The notes under the pieces: model-generated | Database searches by the model: none | What the model saw: the letters and a program-made list of their open reading frames with translations, nothing else | Told to the model about the DNA's origin: nothing | Origin: Elizabethkingia meningoseptica_A | GTDB lineage: Bacteria > Bacteroidota > Bacteroidia > Flavobacteriales > Weeksellaceae | Assembly (NCBI RefSeq): GCF_045762675.1 | Contig: NZ_JBJDLK010000002.1 | Coordinates: forward strand, 1 to 64,000 | DNA length: 64,000 nt | Direction: 5' to 3' | In this document: piece after piece, positions 24,959-32,779 of the stretch | How the letters are laid out: each line of letters begins with the position of its first letter | How positions within the stretch are numbered: the first letter of the stretch is position 1 | Position numbers and translations under genes: made by a program

Positions 24959-25631
24959 GATCCTTTTAGCTGAAGATGATTCTGATTTTGGATTAATCCT
25001 GAAACAATATCTGGAACTAAGTGATTTTGATGTTTTCTGGTATCAGAATCCGGAGGATGTTATGCCTCTTTTAAAAGAAGATTTCTCCTTCCATATAGGC
25101 ATACTGGATATTATGATGCCCAATATTGATGGTTTTACTCTGGCCAAAGAAATTCTGAAACAAAAACCTGAATTTCCTGTTCTTTTTCTAACGGCTAAAA
25201 ATCAGAAAATAGACCGGATAACAGGACTGAAATTAGGTGCCGATGATTATCTTGCCAAGCCTTGTGATCCTGAGGAGCTGATTCTTAGAATACAAAATAT
25301 ACTGAAAAGAATACAGCCGATTCGTACGGTATCTTCCATTAAGATAGGTGAGTATACTTTGGACACAGATAAACTCCTGCTGAATCATCCAAAGGAAGAT
25401 GCACGTATGACCCAGCGTGAACTGGATTTACTCCTTTTTCTTTTGCAACACAACCACCAGACAATAAAACGTGAGATCATTCTGGATCACCTGTGGGAAA
25501 CCAATGATTATTTCTCCGGAAGAAGTCTTGATGTGTTTATCAGCAGACTGCGTAAGTATTTTCAGAATGATGAAAGAATTAAAATACAGTCACTTCGCGG
25601 TATAGGTTTTCAACTGGATTTCCCGGATTAA
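24948..25631 (+). CDS. OmpR-family response regulator
   Basis: 227 residues. Receiver domain with the acidic pocket (Glu9, Asp10, Asp11), the phosphorylated Asp54 in ILDIMMPN, and Lys in YLAKPCDPEE; then a winged-helix DNA-binding domain (MTQRELDLLLFLLQ, SLDVFISRLRKYF, IQSLRGIGFQL). It is the partner of the overlapping kinase. Members of this family bind direct repeats of about 10-11 bp, matching the GGTTAATG boxes next to this operon and upstream of the beta-barrel gene. Confidence 0.95.
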   Translation: MRTKILLAEDDSDFGLILKQYLELSDFDVFWYQNPEDVMPLLKEDFSFHIGILDIMMPNIDGFTLAKEILKQKPEFPVLFLTAKNQKIDRITGLKLGADDYLAKPCDPEELILRIQNILKRIQPIRTVSSIKIGEYTLDTDKLLLNHPKEDARMTQRELDLLLFLLQHNHQTIKREIILDHLWETNDYFSGRSLDVFISRLRKYFQNDERIKIQSLRGIGFQLDFPD

Positions 25632-25726
25632 AAACTACTGTTATAATTTATACAACAATTGTAATTAACCATACAATAATCCTCATTTTAATTAAAATAG
25701 TTTTGCTAAACTAATTATTTTAATTA

Positions 25727-26206
25727 ATGAAAAACAAGAATTTATTTTCGGTACTGGCGTTATTATTAATTGCCTTGTTCTCTTTCTCATGTTCAAATAA
25801 TGATGATAACAGAGAACCAGATCTAACTCCTGGTCAGACATTGTCTTATACACCCTGGGTAACTTCTAATGCTAAAAATGCTGCGGGTGCTAATGTAGAT
25901 CTTAAAGATCCTAATGTATCCAACTTTGTAGGATTTGCTTATTTTAAAGCAGATGGTACTTTTACGATGTACAACCTGGATGATTCTCCTAAAATGCATG
26001 GAGACTGGTCTGTATCAGCAGATGGAAAAACAAGAACCATTGTTGCTAAAAATGACAAAGGTGAAACTTTATTTACCCGTGTTGTAGAGATTACGGTGCT
26101 TACAAAAGCAGAATTCACTTACAGAATTTATCCGGATACTGCCAACAAATCTGTATTTTACGATATTATTCACACGCCTACTACTCATAAAGAACCGGCA
26201 AAATAA
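25727..26206 (+). CDS. Lipoprotein with DUF4822 domain
   Basis: 159 residues. The lipobox FSFSC-SNNDD predicts a lipid-anchored mature protein; the SNNDD after the cysteine resembles the acidic surface-export signals of flavobacterial lipoproteins. The remainder (TLSYTPWVTSNAKNA, GFAYFKADGTFTMYNLD, GDWSVSADGKTRTIVAK) matches DUF4822 as I remember it, a lipocalin-like fold of unknown role. It follows the response regulator by 95 bp with its own AT-rich promoter region, so membership in that regulon is uncertain. Confidence 0.82.
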   Translation: MKNKNLFSVLALLLIALFSFSCSNNDDNREPDLTPGQTLSYTPWVTSNAKNAAGANVDLKDPNVSNFVGFAYFKADGTFTMYNLDDSPKMHGDWSVSADGKTRTIVAKNDKGETLFTRVVEITVLTKAEFTYRIYPDTANKSVFYDIIHTPTTHKEPAK

Positions 26207-26227
26207 TATCATTAAAAATTAATCTTT

Positions 26228-26390
26228 AAAGAGGCTGTCCCAAAAGATGTCACATTGAGCTTAGTCGAAATGTTTCAATAATACAAAACATTGACAATCA
26301 ACAATCCTTCGATAATTCGACAGGCTCATTATAAACTAAGCTCAGGATGACAAAACGAAGCGTTTTTAGCTTTTGGAACAGCCTTTTTTT
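26228..26390 (+). repeat. Dispersed hairpin element, copy B
   Basis: 163 bp bounded by AAAGAGGCTGTCCCAAAAG and the complement of CTTTTGGAACAGCCTTTTTTT. The interior aligns with the reverse complement of the element at 14591-14753. It contains TGTCACATTGAGCTTAGTCG and CTAAGCTCAGGATGACAAAA, which can pair with each other. The 3' T-run makes it a possible terminator of the lipoprotein gene. It ends 32 bp before the TlpA start. Confidence 0.78.
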
Positions 26391-26421
26391 ATGAAGCTAA
26401 AATTATATATCTTTATTGCTT

Positions 26422-26976
26422 ATGAAGCGGTTTATCAATATTATTCTTTTAGTTTTAGTTCTGGGTATTATATTCGTTCCGGGTGTAAAGGTATTCATAC
26501 AAAGCAGCCTGATGAAAGTAGGTTTTTTCAAACCAAATTTAAAAGATGCTTCCACGGGAGCTACAACCACGTCTTATGCACTGACCTTCAGAGATGAAAA
26601 AGGCACCAGTTACAATCTGGAAGACCTGAAAGGAAAAGTTATTTTTATTAATTTCTGGGCGACATGGTGTCCTCCATGCATTGCTGAAATGCCTACAATA
26701 CAGTCGCTATATGAAAACTTCAGGAACGATGAGAACGTTAAGTTCGTCATGCTGGAAGTAGATGGTAATGAGAAAAAAGCCGCCGAGCTTTTTAATAAGA
26801 AAGGGCTTTCACTTCCAATTTCTTTTCCCAATGGAAATATACCTCCGGTACTTTTTAAAGGTACGTTGCCTACAACCGTTATTTTAGATAAAAACGGACA
26901 AGTAGTTTTTCATACCGAAGGTATTACCAATTATTCTGATCAGAAAATGGTTGATTTCATCAGAAAGCAAAAATAA
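26422..26976 (+). CDS. TlpA-like membrane-anchored thiol-disulphide oxidoreductase
   Basis: 184 residues. An N-terminal hydrophobic helix (about 4-22) anchors a periplasmic thioredoxin fold with the active site WATWCPPC (about residues 75-82) and the cis-proline in GTLPTTV. It reduces or oxidises disulphides in exported proteins or in cytochrome c maturation; no partner is adjacent. I chose the ATG before KRFINIIL; a TTG two codons upstream is possible but less likely. Confidence 0.9.
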   Translation: MKRFINIILLVLVLGIIFVPGVKVFIQSSLMKVGFFKPNLKDASTGATTTSYALTFRDEKGTSYNLEDLKGKVIFINFWATWCPPCIAEMPTIQSLYENFRNDENVKFVMLEVDGNEKKAAELFNKKGLSLPISFPNGNIPPVLFKGTLPTTVILDKNGQVVFHTEGITNYSDQKMVDFIRKQK

Positions 26977-26991
26977 ATACTTCATTATAAT

Positions 26992-28227
26992 TTAATGACT
27001 TCCGGCACTCTTCACATTAGGCAGTAACCAGCGTACAATAAAGTACATTGCCACTCCCGCTAATGCTAATACGACACCCGATCCTATCCATAAGGTATTA
27101 AACCCTAATTCACTCGCAACACTGGTTCCCAGAAGCGGCGTGATAATAAACGAAATGGAGAATGTCATACCATTGAGTCCCATATAAGCCCCCTGATTGG
27201 TTTTACCTGATCGTAAGGCTGTAATTGTAGACATAAAAGGTAATACTAATATCTCACTTACACTTAATATCGTAATGGACAGCAACAGTATCGACATATG
27301 GTGATTAATGGCCAGAATAGCATAAGCTACGGCACACATCAGAATCCCGTATAGCAGTGTTTTGGCTATTGTAAGGTATTTGTCTGCAAAATTTACAACC
27401 AGCATTTCCAGTATAACAATAATAAAGCCGCTGTAGCCCAGGATAAACCCAATAGTCTTCTGATCCAGATGAGCCACTTCTTTATAAAAAATAGGAATCG
27501 TATTGAAAAACTGGAAGAAACAGACAGAGAATATTGCACATAACAAACAATATAATAAGAATGGAAAATCCTTGTAAGGGGATCTTTCGGTTACCATATC
27601 TTCAATGTTAATTTGCTTTTCTTTATTTCTTTTCTGGAATATTTTATGTCTTCTTCTGAAGAAACGAACATAGAATATTCCTGCCAATACAGCTCCTACA
27701 AAGTTGGTTATAAATAACAGCTCGTATGACACGGAAGATAAAATTCCCCCAAGGGCAGGCCCAATAGAAAATCCTAAGTTTACCGCCATTCTGTTAAGAG
27801 AGAATGCTCTGGTAAGATTCTGAGGTCTTGCATATTTCGTAATTGCCACCGAGTTTGCCGGGCGGAAAGCTTCACTGATAATACTCTGGCATAAAATAAT
27901 TGCTGCCATTCCGGTTATGGAACTAAAGAAGGGAATCAGTAAAAAAAGCGGAGCACTGAGAAATAAACTTGTAGACTGAACTCTGTATTCCCCGAATTTA
28001 TCGGTAAAGTATCCGCCAAGCCATGATCCGATAACAGATCCTACTCCATAAAAACTAAGTACAATTCCCGATTCTTTGATACTAAAATTCAACTGATCTG
28101 TCATGTATACCCCTAAAAAAGGTAAAACCATAGAACCGGACCGGTTAATAAGCATCACAATAGAAAGCATCCACGCTTCCTTCGACAACCCTTTAAAAGA
28201 GTCGACATATATACGAAGTAATCCCAC
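26992..28227 (-). CDS. MFS transporter
   Basis: 411 residues with twelve predicted helices. The conserved loop between helices 2 and 3 reads GGYFTDKFGEYR, the MFS signature G-x-x-x-D-x-x-G-R/x. A long basic cytoplasmic loop separates the two halves (RRRHKIFQKRNKEKQ, near residue 195). Drug or metabolite export of the DHA1 type is likely; the substrate cannot be told. Convergent with the TlpA gene, 16 bp apart, no clear terminator between. Confidence 0.88.
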   Translation of the reverse strand: MGLLRIYVDSFKGLSKEAWMLSIVMLINRSGSMVLPFLGVYMTDQLNFSIKESGIVLSFYGVGSVIGSWLGGYFTDKFGEYRVQSTSLFLSAPLFLLIPFFSSITGMAAIILCQSIISEAFRPANSVAITKYARPQNLTRAFSLNRMAVNLGFSIGPALGGILSSVSYELLFITNFVGAVLAGIFYVRFFRRRHKIFQKRNKEKQINIEDMVTERSPYKDFPFLLYCLLCAIFSVCFFQFFNTIPIFYKEVAHLDQKTIGFILGYSGFIIVILEMLVVNFADKYLTIAKTLLYGILMCAVAYAILAINHHMSILLLSITILSVSEILVLPFMSTITALRSGKTNQGAYMGLNGMTFSISFIITPLLGTSVASELGFNTLWIGSGVVLALAGVAMYFIVRWLLPNVKSAGSH

Positions 28228-28317
28228 GACATTAAGTTTTTCGGAAATATTAATAGAATACTCAAATGTACGAATTTCAGGGGATTAACAGCGTTTATTA
28301 ACGATAAATAATATCAA

Positions 28318-28758
28318 TCACGCTACCAAAGTGATTTTTTGCTTCTTCCCATTCAGTTCAAACTCCTCTCCGGCTTTCTTTTTTAGCATTGCCTGTACCA
28401 AAGGGGCATTAGCTGAAACAGCTACTACCGCTACTCCATCCGCATTTATTTTCCCCAGACTTTCAGAAATATAAAAATTGCCCATAGAGGTTTCTACATA
28501 GGCTCCCAAACCAATAACTGTTAGCGGTTTCGTATTCATATTCCGGAGGATGTCCAGCTGATTGTTTACTTCAGACAACTGGGACAGCAATCTGTTTATT
28601 TCCTGTTGCAGCATTTCACGGGAAGTTTCATATTTATCGCCCATACTGCTTTTGGTATCATTATTTGATGCTCTGGTAGATTCTATAAGTTGTTCAAGAT
28701 GTGTGGCTTTTTCCTGTGCAGCATATTTTACCTGGATTAATAAAGTCTCTTTATTCAT
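28318..28758 (-). CDS. GreA/GreB-like elongation factor family protein
   Basis: 146 residues. An N-terminal coiled coil (about 1-75, QQEINRLLSQLSEVNNQLDIL) and a C-terminal FKBP-like domain (VIGLGAYVETSMGNFYISES, SANAPLVQAMLKKKAGEEFE) give the Gre architecture. The coiled-coil tip lacks the exact acidic pair context of GreA, so transcript-cleavage activity is unsure. This short flavobacterial form is often misannotated as 3-oxoacyl-ACP synthase; the sequence does not support that. Confidence 0.8.
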   Translation of the reverse strand: MNKETLLIQVKYAAQEKATHLEQLIESTRASNNDTKSSMGDKYETSREMLQQEINRLLSQLSEVNNQLDILRNMNTKPLTVIGLGAYVETSMGNFYISESLGKINADGVAVVAVSANAPLVQAMLKKKAGEEFELNGKKQKITLVA

Positions 28759-28922
28759 AGTATTGCCTCTGCTTTATAAGGTCGTAAAAAATACTTTTTT
28801 CCGACATTTTATTCTTTTCTCCTGTTTTTTTAGCAAAAGTATAATCAAAATACCATTTAATCTAATTAAAATGTTATTTTTAGCCTTGAAAAAATAATAA
28901 TGAACTTATAAAAAGTTAAACA

Positions 28923-30335
28923 TTGGAGAATTCAGAAAAGAAAGAATTAAAACGAGGATTACAAAACCGTCACATTCAGCTTATTGCTTTAGGAGGAGCT
29001 ATTGGTACGGGGTTGTTTCTGGGTATTGGCCCCGCAGCAGTGTTGGCAGGTCCGTCTGTAATTTTAGGTTACGCTTTAGCAGGATTTATTGCCTTTTTTA
29101 TTATGCGCCAATTAGGTGAAATGGTTGTACAGGAACCTGTTTCAGGAAGTTTTAGTCACTTTGCCTATAAATATTGGGGACCTTTTGCCGGTTTTGCTTC
29201 CGGATGGAATTACTGGATGCTCTATATTCTTGTAAGTATGTCGGAGCTTACTGCTGTCGGAACTTATATTAATTTCTGGTGGCCTGAAATCCCGTTATGG
29301 GCTTCCAGTCTGTTTTTCTTTATTGTTATTAATGCACTGAATCTGGCTTCTGTAAAAGTATATGGCGAAGCGGAGTTCTGGTTCTCTATTATAAAAGTGG
29401 TAGCAATTATTGCCATGATTATATTTGGGGCTTATCTACTTATCAGCGGTACCGGTGGTGAACATGCAACTGTCTCTAACTTATGGAACAACGGCGGGTT
29501 CTTTCCTAAAGGCTGGTTAAGCACCTCGCCTTCCGGAAGTTTTCAGGGGTTATTAGCAGCTATGGCACTTATTATGTTTTCATTCGGAGGACTTGAGCTT
29601 GTTGGAATTACAGCAGCTGAGGCTGAAAACCCGGAGAAAAATATCCCTAAAGCAACAAATCAGGTAATTTACAGAATTCTTATTTTTTACGTAGGTGCGC
29701 TTGTTATTCTTTTCTCCCTTTCTCCATGGGCGAACATTACGGAAGGAAGCAGCCCGTTTGTAATGGTTTTTGAAAGATTGAAAGGATTCCAGTTTAATCT
29801 GTTCGGTCACGAGATCTATTTTACAAGCTTGATTGCTAATGTTCTTAATGTAATTGTATTAACAGCAGCTTTATCTGTATACAACAGTAGTGTATACAGT
29901 AACAGCCGTATGTTATTCGGGCTTGCAGAACAGGGAAATGCACCTAAATTTTTATCAAAATTAAACAGAAACCAGGTTCCGATAATGGCGATTCTTGTGT
30001 CATCGGTTTTTGCCGGAATCTGTGTTTTGATAAACCTTTTCTATCCGAATAAAGCTTTGGAAATTTTAATGTCACTGGTTGTTTCTGCATTGGTGATTAA
30101 CTGGATTATGATAAGCTTTACCCATATTAAATTCAAAAATGCGTATAAAGCTGAAAAGACGAAATTTCCATCTTTCTTATATCCTGTCACCAACTATATA
30201 TGTCTGATTTTCCTTTTCGGAGTCCTTATTATTATGTGGTTTACCGGATTGAAAATATCGGTGGAACTTATCCCCGTATGGATGATTTTCCTTTATTTAT
30301 GCTATATCCTCGTGAAAAAAGCAAAAAATAAATAA
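28923..30335 (+). CDS. Amino-acid permease (APC superfamily)
   Basis: 470 residues, twelve helices. The N-terminal LKRGLQNRHIQLIALGGAIG and GTGLFLGIG are the signature of the AroP/GabP/LysP-type proton-coupled amino-acid permeases, and FSFGGLELVGITAAEAENPE is the conserved loop. Translation appears to start at TTG; no in-frame ATG precedes it and the conserved sequence begins within ten residues. Which amino acid it takes cannot be read. Single gene with a terminator. Confidence 0.92.
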   Translation: MENSEKKELKRGLQNRHIQLIALGGAIGTGLFLGIGPAAVLAGPSVILGYALAGFIAFFIMRQLGEMVVQEPVSGSFSHFAYKYWGPFAGFASGWNYWMLYILVSMSELTAVGTYINFWWPEIPLWASSLFFFIVINALNLASVKVYGEAEFWFSIIKVVAIIAMIIFGAYLLISGTGGEHATVSNLWNNGGFFPKGWLSTSPSGSFQGLLAAMALIMFSFGGLELVGITAAEAENPEKNIPKATNQVIYRILIFYVGALVILFSLSPWANITEGSSPFVMVFERLKGFQFNLFGHEIYFTSLIANVLNVIVLTAALSVYNSSVYSNSRMLFGLAEQGNAPKFLSKLNRNQVPIMAILVSSVFAGICVLINLFYPNKALEILMSLVVSALVINWIMISFTHIKFKNAYKAEKTKFPSFLYPVTNYICLIFLFGVLIIMWFTGLKISVELIPVWMIFLYLCYILVKKAKNK

Positions 30336-30349
30336 GTTAATATGAAGTG

Positions 30350-30378
30350 AAACTGCCGGACAATATCCGGCAGTTTTT
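30350..30378 (+). terminator. Terminator of the amino-acid permease gene
   Basis: AAACTGCCGGA (30350-30360) pairs with TCCGGCAGTTT (30366-30376), loop CAATA, then T-run. It may also serve the convergent ABC-F gene. Confidence 0.9.
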
Positions 30379-30420
30379 GTTTGATTAATTATCTTCAGAG
30401 TTTGGAGTCCTCATTATAGT

Positions 30421-32007
30421 CTATAAATTTATTATTGTTTCAGCGTTGATCTCTTTCAGAAAAGTATCATCATGGGAAACGACTAATAATGTACCTTTAT
30501 AATCCTTCAACGCATGGGTAAGAATTTCAATATTCTGAATATCCAGATTGTTTGTAGGCTCATCCAGTACAATAATATCCGGCGCTTTTCCTTTTATGGA
30601 TAAACAAGCCAGCAATAAGCGCATTCTTTCTCCCCCGCTCAATACACTGCAGGACTTATCCCATGTCTCTTTAGTAAACAGAAAACGGCTGAGTATTGTT
30701 TTCACTTCATGATCCGGTAATGGCATTACATTAAAGGCTTCTGCCTGCTGAATGACACTTAATGATAAGTCCAGTAAGGAGTAATCCTGATCGATATATA
30801 CCGGATAAACATCTGCACGGTATATACTCCCTTCAGAAGGCTCCAGTAGGCCTAAAAGAAGTTTAATCAGTGTTGTTTTGCCTGAACCGTTTTTTCCGGC
30901 AATAACAATTCTGTTCCCGCTATTTACAAGTATATCGGGATTGTTCTTCCAAATATTCTGTCCCTGATAAGTATAATTTATTTTTTCAGCTTTAATGAGG
31001 ATTTTACCATAATGAAGACTGGTCTGGTCGAAACCAAACTTCATTTGATCCGTTAATGGATTCTTTCTTCGTAATTCGTGAAGTTCACTGGAAATTCCGT
31101 CTATTTTGTCAGCATGTATATCTTTTATTTTTGCTGTACTATTCTCTGCATTATTGCGCAGCGTGTTCATCATAATTCTGGCGACACCGGATTTTTCCTG
31201 TTTCTTCTTCCCTCTTGCATCTTGTTTCTGCTGTCTTTCCAGTGTTTCCCTTTCTACCTGCTTTGCTTTTTTCAAAGCGCTTTCCGTGTTTTTAATAGTA
31301 TTTTGCAGCGCATTTTGCTGAATTAGTTTTTGCTCTTTATAAAAATCATAGTTCCCGCCATACAACACCAGCTCTTTACGGGTAAATTCTGCAGTTTTGG
31401 GAAGCAGATTTAATAAAGTCCTGTCGTGGCTTACTATAACCATGGTTTTACCGTAATTTTCTACAAATTCATATAACCGGTTGCGGCTTTCCCGGTCCAG
31501 ATGGTTTGTCGGTTCATCCATCAGTATAATTTCCGGCTGGTGAATATCTATACCTGAAAGTAAAACTTTAGTTTTTTGTCCGCCGCTTAATTTGTTCATC
31601 GGGTAATCCGGAGTAAACCCTTTTAGCCCCCATTTTTCCATGGCTAATTTGGTTCGTTCTTCTATATCCCAGTCGTCATTTAGTATCGCCATGTTGTCTT
31701 CGGTAACATATCCATTAAGGATCTCTTTCAGAGCATTCAATTTCGGCTGAACGCCGAGAACAGAAGCGATACACTGCTGATTAAACTGTTCTAAAATCTG
31801 AGGAATATAATATAAGTTTCCTTCTGTTTTTATACTTCCCGCCGTAGGAAGCAATACTCCTGAAATTAATTTAAGCAAAGTGGACTTACCGGATCCGTTG
31901 TTGCCGACAAGTGCTATTTTTTCATTTTTTGAAATGGTAATATTGATATTATCAAAAAGTACATCCTTATCAGGATGCTGATAGGTAAGGTTTTGTATCG
32001 TAAGCAT
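30421..32007 (-). CDS. ABC-F family ATPase
   Basis: 528 residues with two ABC ATPase domains and no membrane helices. Walker A GNNGSGKST and signature LSGGQKTKVL in the first; GKNGSGKTT and LSGGERMRLL in the second; both Walker B segments end in LDEPTNHLD or LDEPTNNLD. A charged linker with KQVERETLERQQKQDARGKK lies between. ABC-F proteins act on the ribosome E site as translation factors or antibiotic-resistance proteins. The lineage (housekeeping or resistance type) cannot be decided here. The 5' region of about 250 bp up to the divergent META gene could hold a leader, but I find no convincing leader peptide. Confidence 0.92.
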   Translation of the reverse strand: MLTIQNLTYQHPDKDVLFDNINITISKNEKIALVGNNGSGKSTLLKLISGVLLPTAGSIKTEGNLYYIPQILEQFNQQCIASVLGVQPKLNALKEILNGYVTEDNMAILNDDWDIEERTKLAMEKWGLKGFTPDYPMNKLSGGQKTKVLLSGIDIHQPEIILMDEPTNHLDRESRNRLYEFVENYGKTMVIVSHDRTLLNLLPKTAEFTRKELVLYGGNYDFYKEQKLIQQNALQNTIKNTESALKKAKQVERETLERQQKQDARGKKKQEKSGVARIMMNTLRNNAENSTAKIKDIHADKIDGISSELHELRRKNPLTDQMKFGFDQTSLHYGKILIKAEKINYTYQGQNIWKNNPDILVNSGNRIVIAGKNGSGKTTLIKLLLGLLEPSEGSIYRADVYPVYIDQDYSLLDLSLSVIQQAEAFNVMPLPDHEVKTILSRFLFTKETWDKSCSVLSGGERMRLLLACLSIKGKAPDIIVLDEPTNNLDIQNIEILTHALKDYKGTLLVVSHDDTFLKEINAETIINL

Positions 32008-32261
32008 TATTTCTTTCTTTTATTGGAATAAATGAAGTCTGATAATCCTGACATCAGGATTAAATGATTGGGGAAAGAAATTATATTCTACATGCTTACT
32101 TTATGAATTTTAAATTACAGTACAAATGTAGTAAATTATTTATAATCAGGTCTATAATTCACCTATTGAAAAATAAACAAAAAAAACTCACTTTCTTTTC
32201 CAACCTTTTTTATAAAAAAGTTATCTTAGTATATAGTAAGTCAAATATTTAAATTTATATT

Positions 32262-32729
32262 ATGAAAAAGCATATTACCCTTATCGCAGCCGGAATTTTA
32301 TTAATTGCAAATTCCTGTAATTCTGTTCAGAAAACAAATAATAACAATTCACAACAAACCACAATGTCTGAAAACACAGTTCTTGGGAAAAAATGGAAAC
32401 TTATTGAGCTTTACGGAAAACCGGTAGCTGATCAAGTAAACGGAAAAGAGCCTTATTTAAAGCTTTTAAAACACGATAAAGAATATGTATATGAAGCTTC
32501 CGGTGGTTGTAATGGTATCGGCGGTGCTCTTACATTATCGGGTATGAGAGTTCATTTCGCACAGGGAATGTCTACAATGATGGCTTGTGAAGATATGAGC
32601 ATCGAACAAGGTCTGAGCAAAGCTTTACTGGCAGCAGATAATTATACCGTAAGTAAAGAGGGCGACGTATTGTCTATTAACAAAGCACGTATGGCTCCAT
32701 TAGCAAGATTCCGCGCAGTAGCAGAATAA
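32262..32729 (+). CDS. META-domain lipoprotein (HslJ-like)
   Basis: 155 residues. The signal peptide ends in the lipobox IANSC-NS. After a Asn/Gln-rich linker comes a META domain (GKKWKLIELYGKPV, GGCNGIGGALTLSGMRVHF, MMACEDMSIEQGLSKAL), as in HslJ, a heat-inducible envelope protein linked to novobiocin resistance in E. coli. CNG and the second Cys are conserved in the family. Its role here is likely envelope stress. A bidirectional terminator follows. Confidence 0.9.
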   Translation: MKKHITLIAAGILLIANSCNSVQKTNNNNSQQTTMSENTVLGKKWKLIELYGKPVADQVNGKEPYLKLLKHDKEYVYEASGGCNGIGGALTLSGMRVHFAQGMSTMMACEDMSIEQGLSKALLAADNYTVSKEGDVLSINKARMAPLARFRAVAE

Positions 32730-32751
32730 AATATAAATCATACTATATAAA

Positions 32752-32773
32752 AAGGCTCCCATAAGGGAGCCTT
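32752..32773. terminator. Bidirectional terminator between META lipoprotein and S9 peptidase genes
   Basis: AAGGCTCCC pairs with GGGAGCCTT around ATAA. On the minus strand TTTTT follows at once; on the plus strand TATTTTTA follows. Confidence 0.88.
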
Positions 32774-32779
32774 GTATTT

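Noticed and set aside
26373..26597. 74-codon open frame overlapping the TlpA start
   Set aside because: It is out of frame with the clear thioredoxin-fold gene and starts in the dispersed hairpin element.
28318..28758. 3-oxoacyl-ACP synthase annotation for the Gre-like gene
   Set aside because: The protein is far too short, lacks any thiolase motif and has a coiled coil plus FKBP-like domain.
32064..32252. 62-codon open frame between the ABC-F and META genes
   Set aside because: It lies in the divergent promoter region, is dominated by Lys, Phe and Ile from AT bias, and shows no domain.
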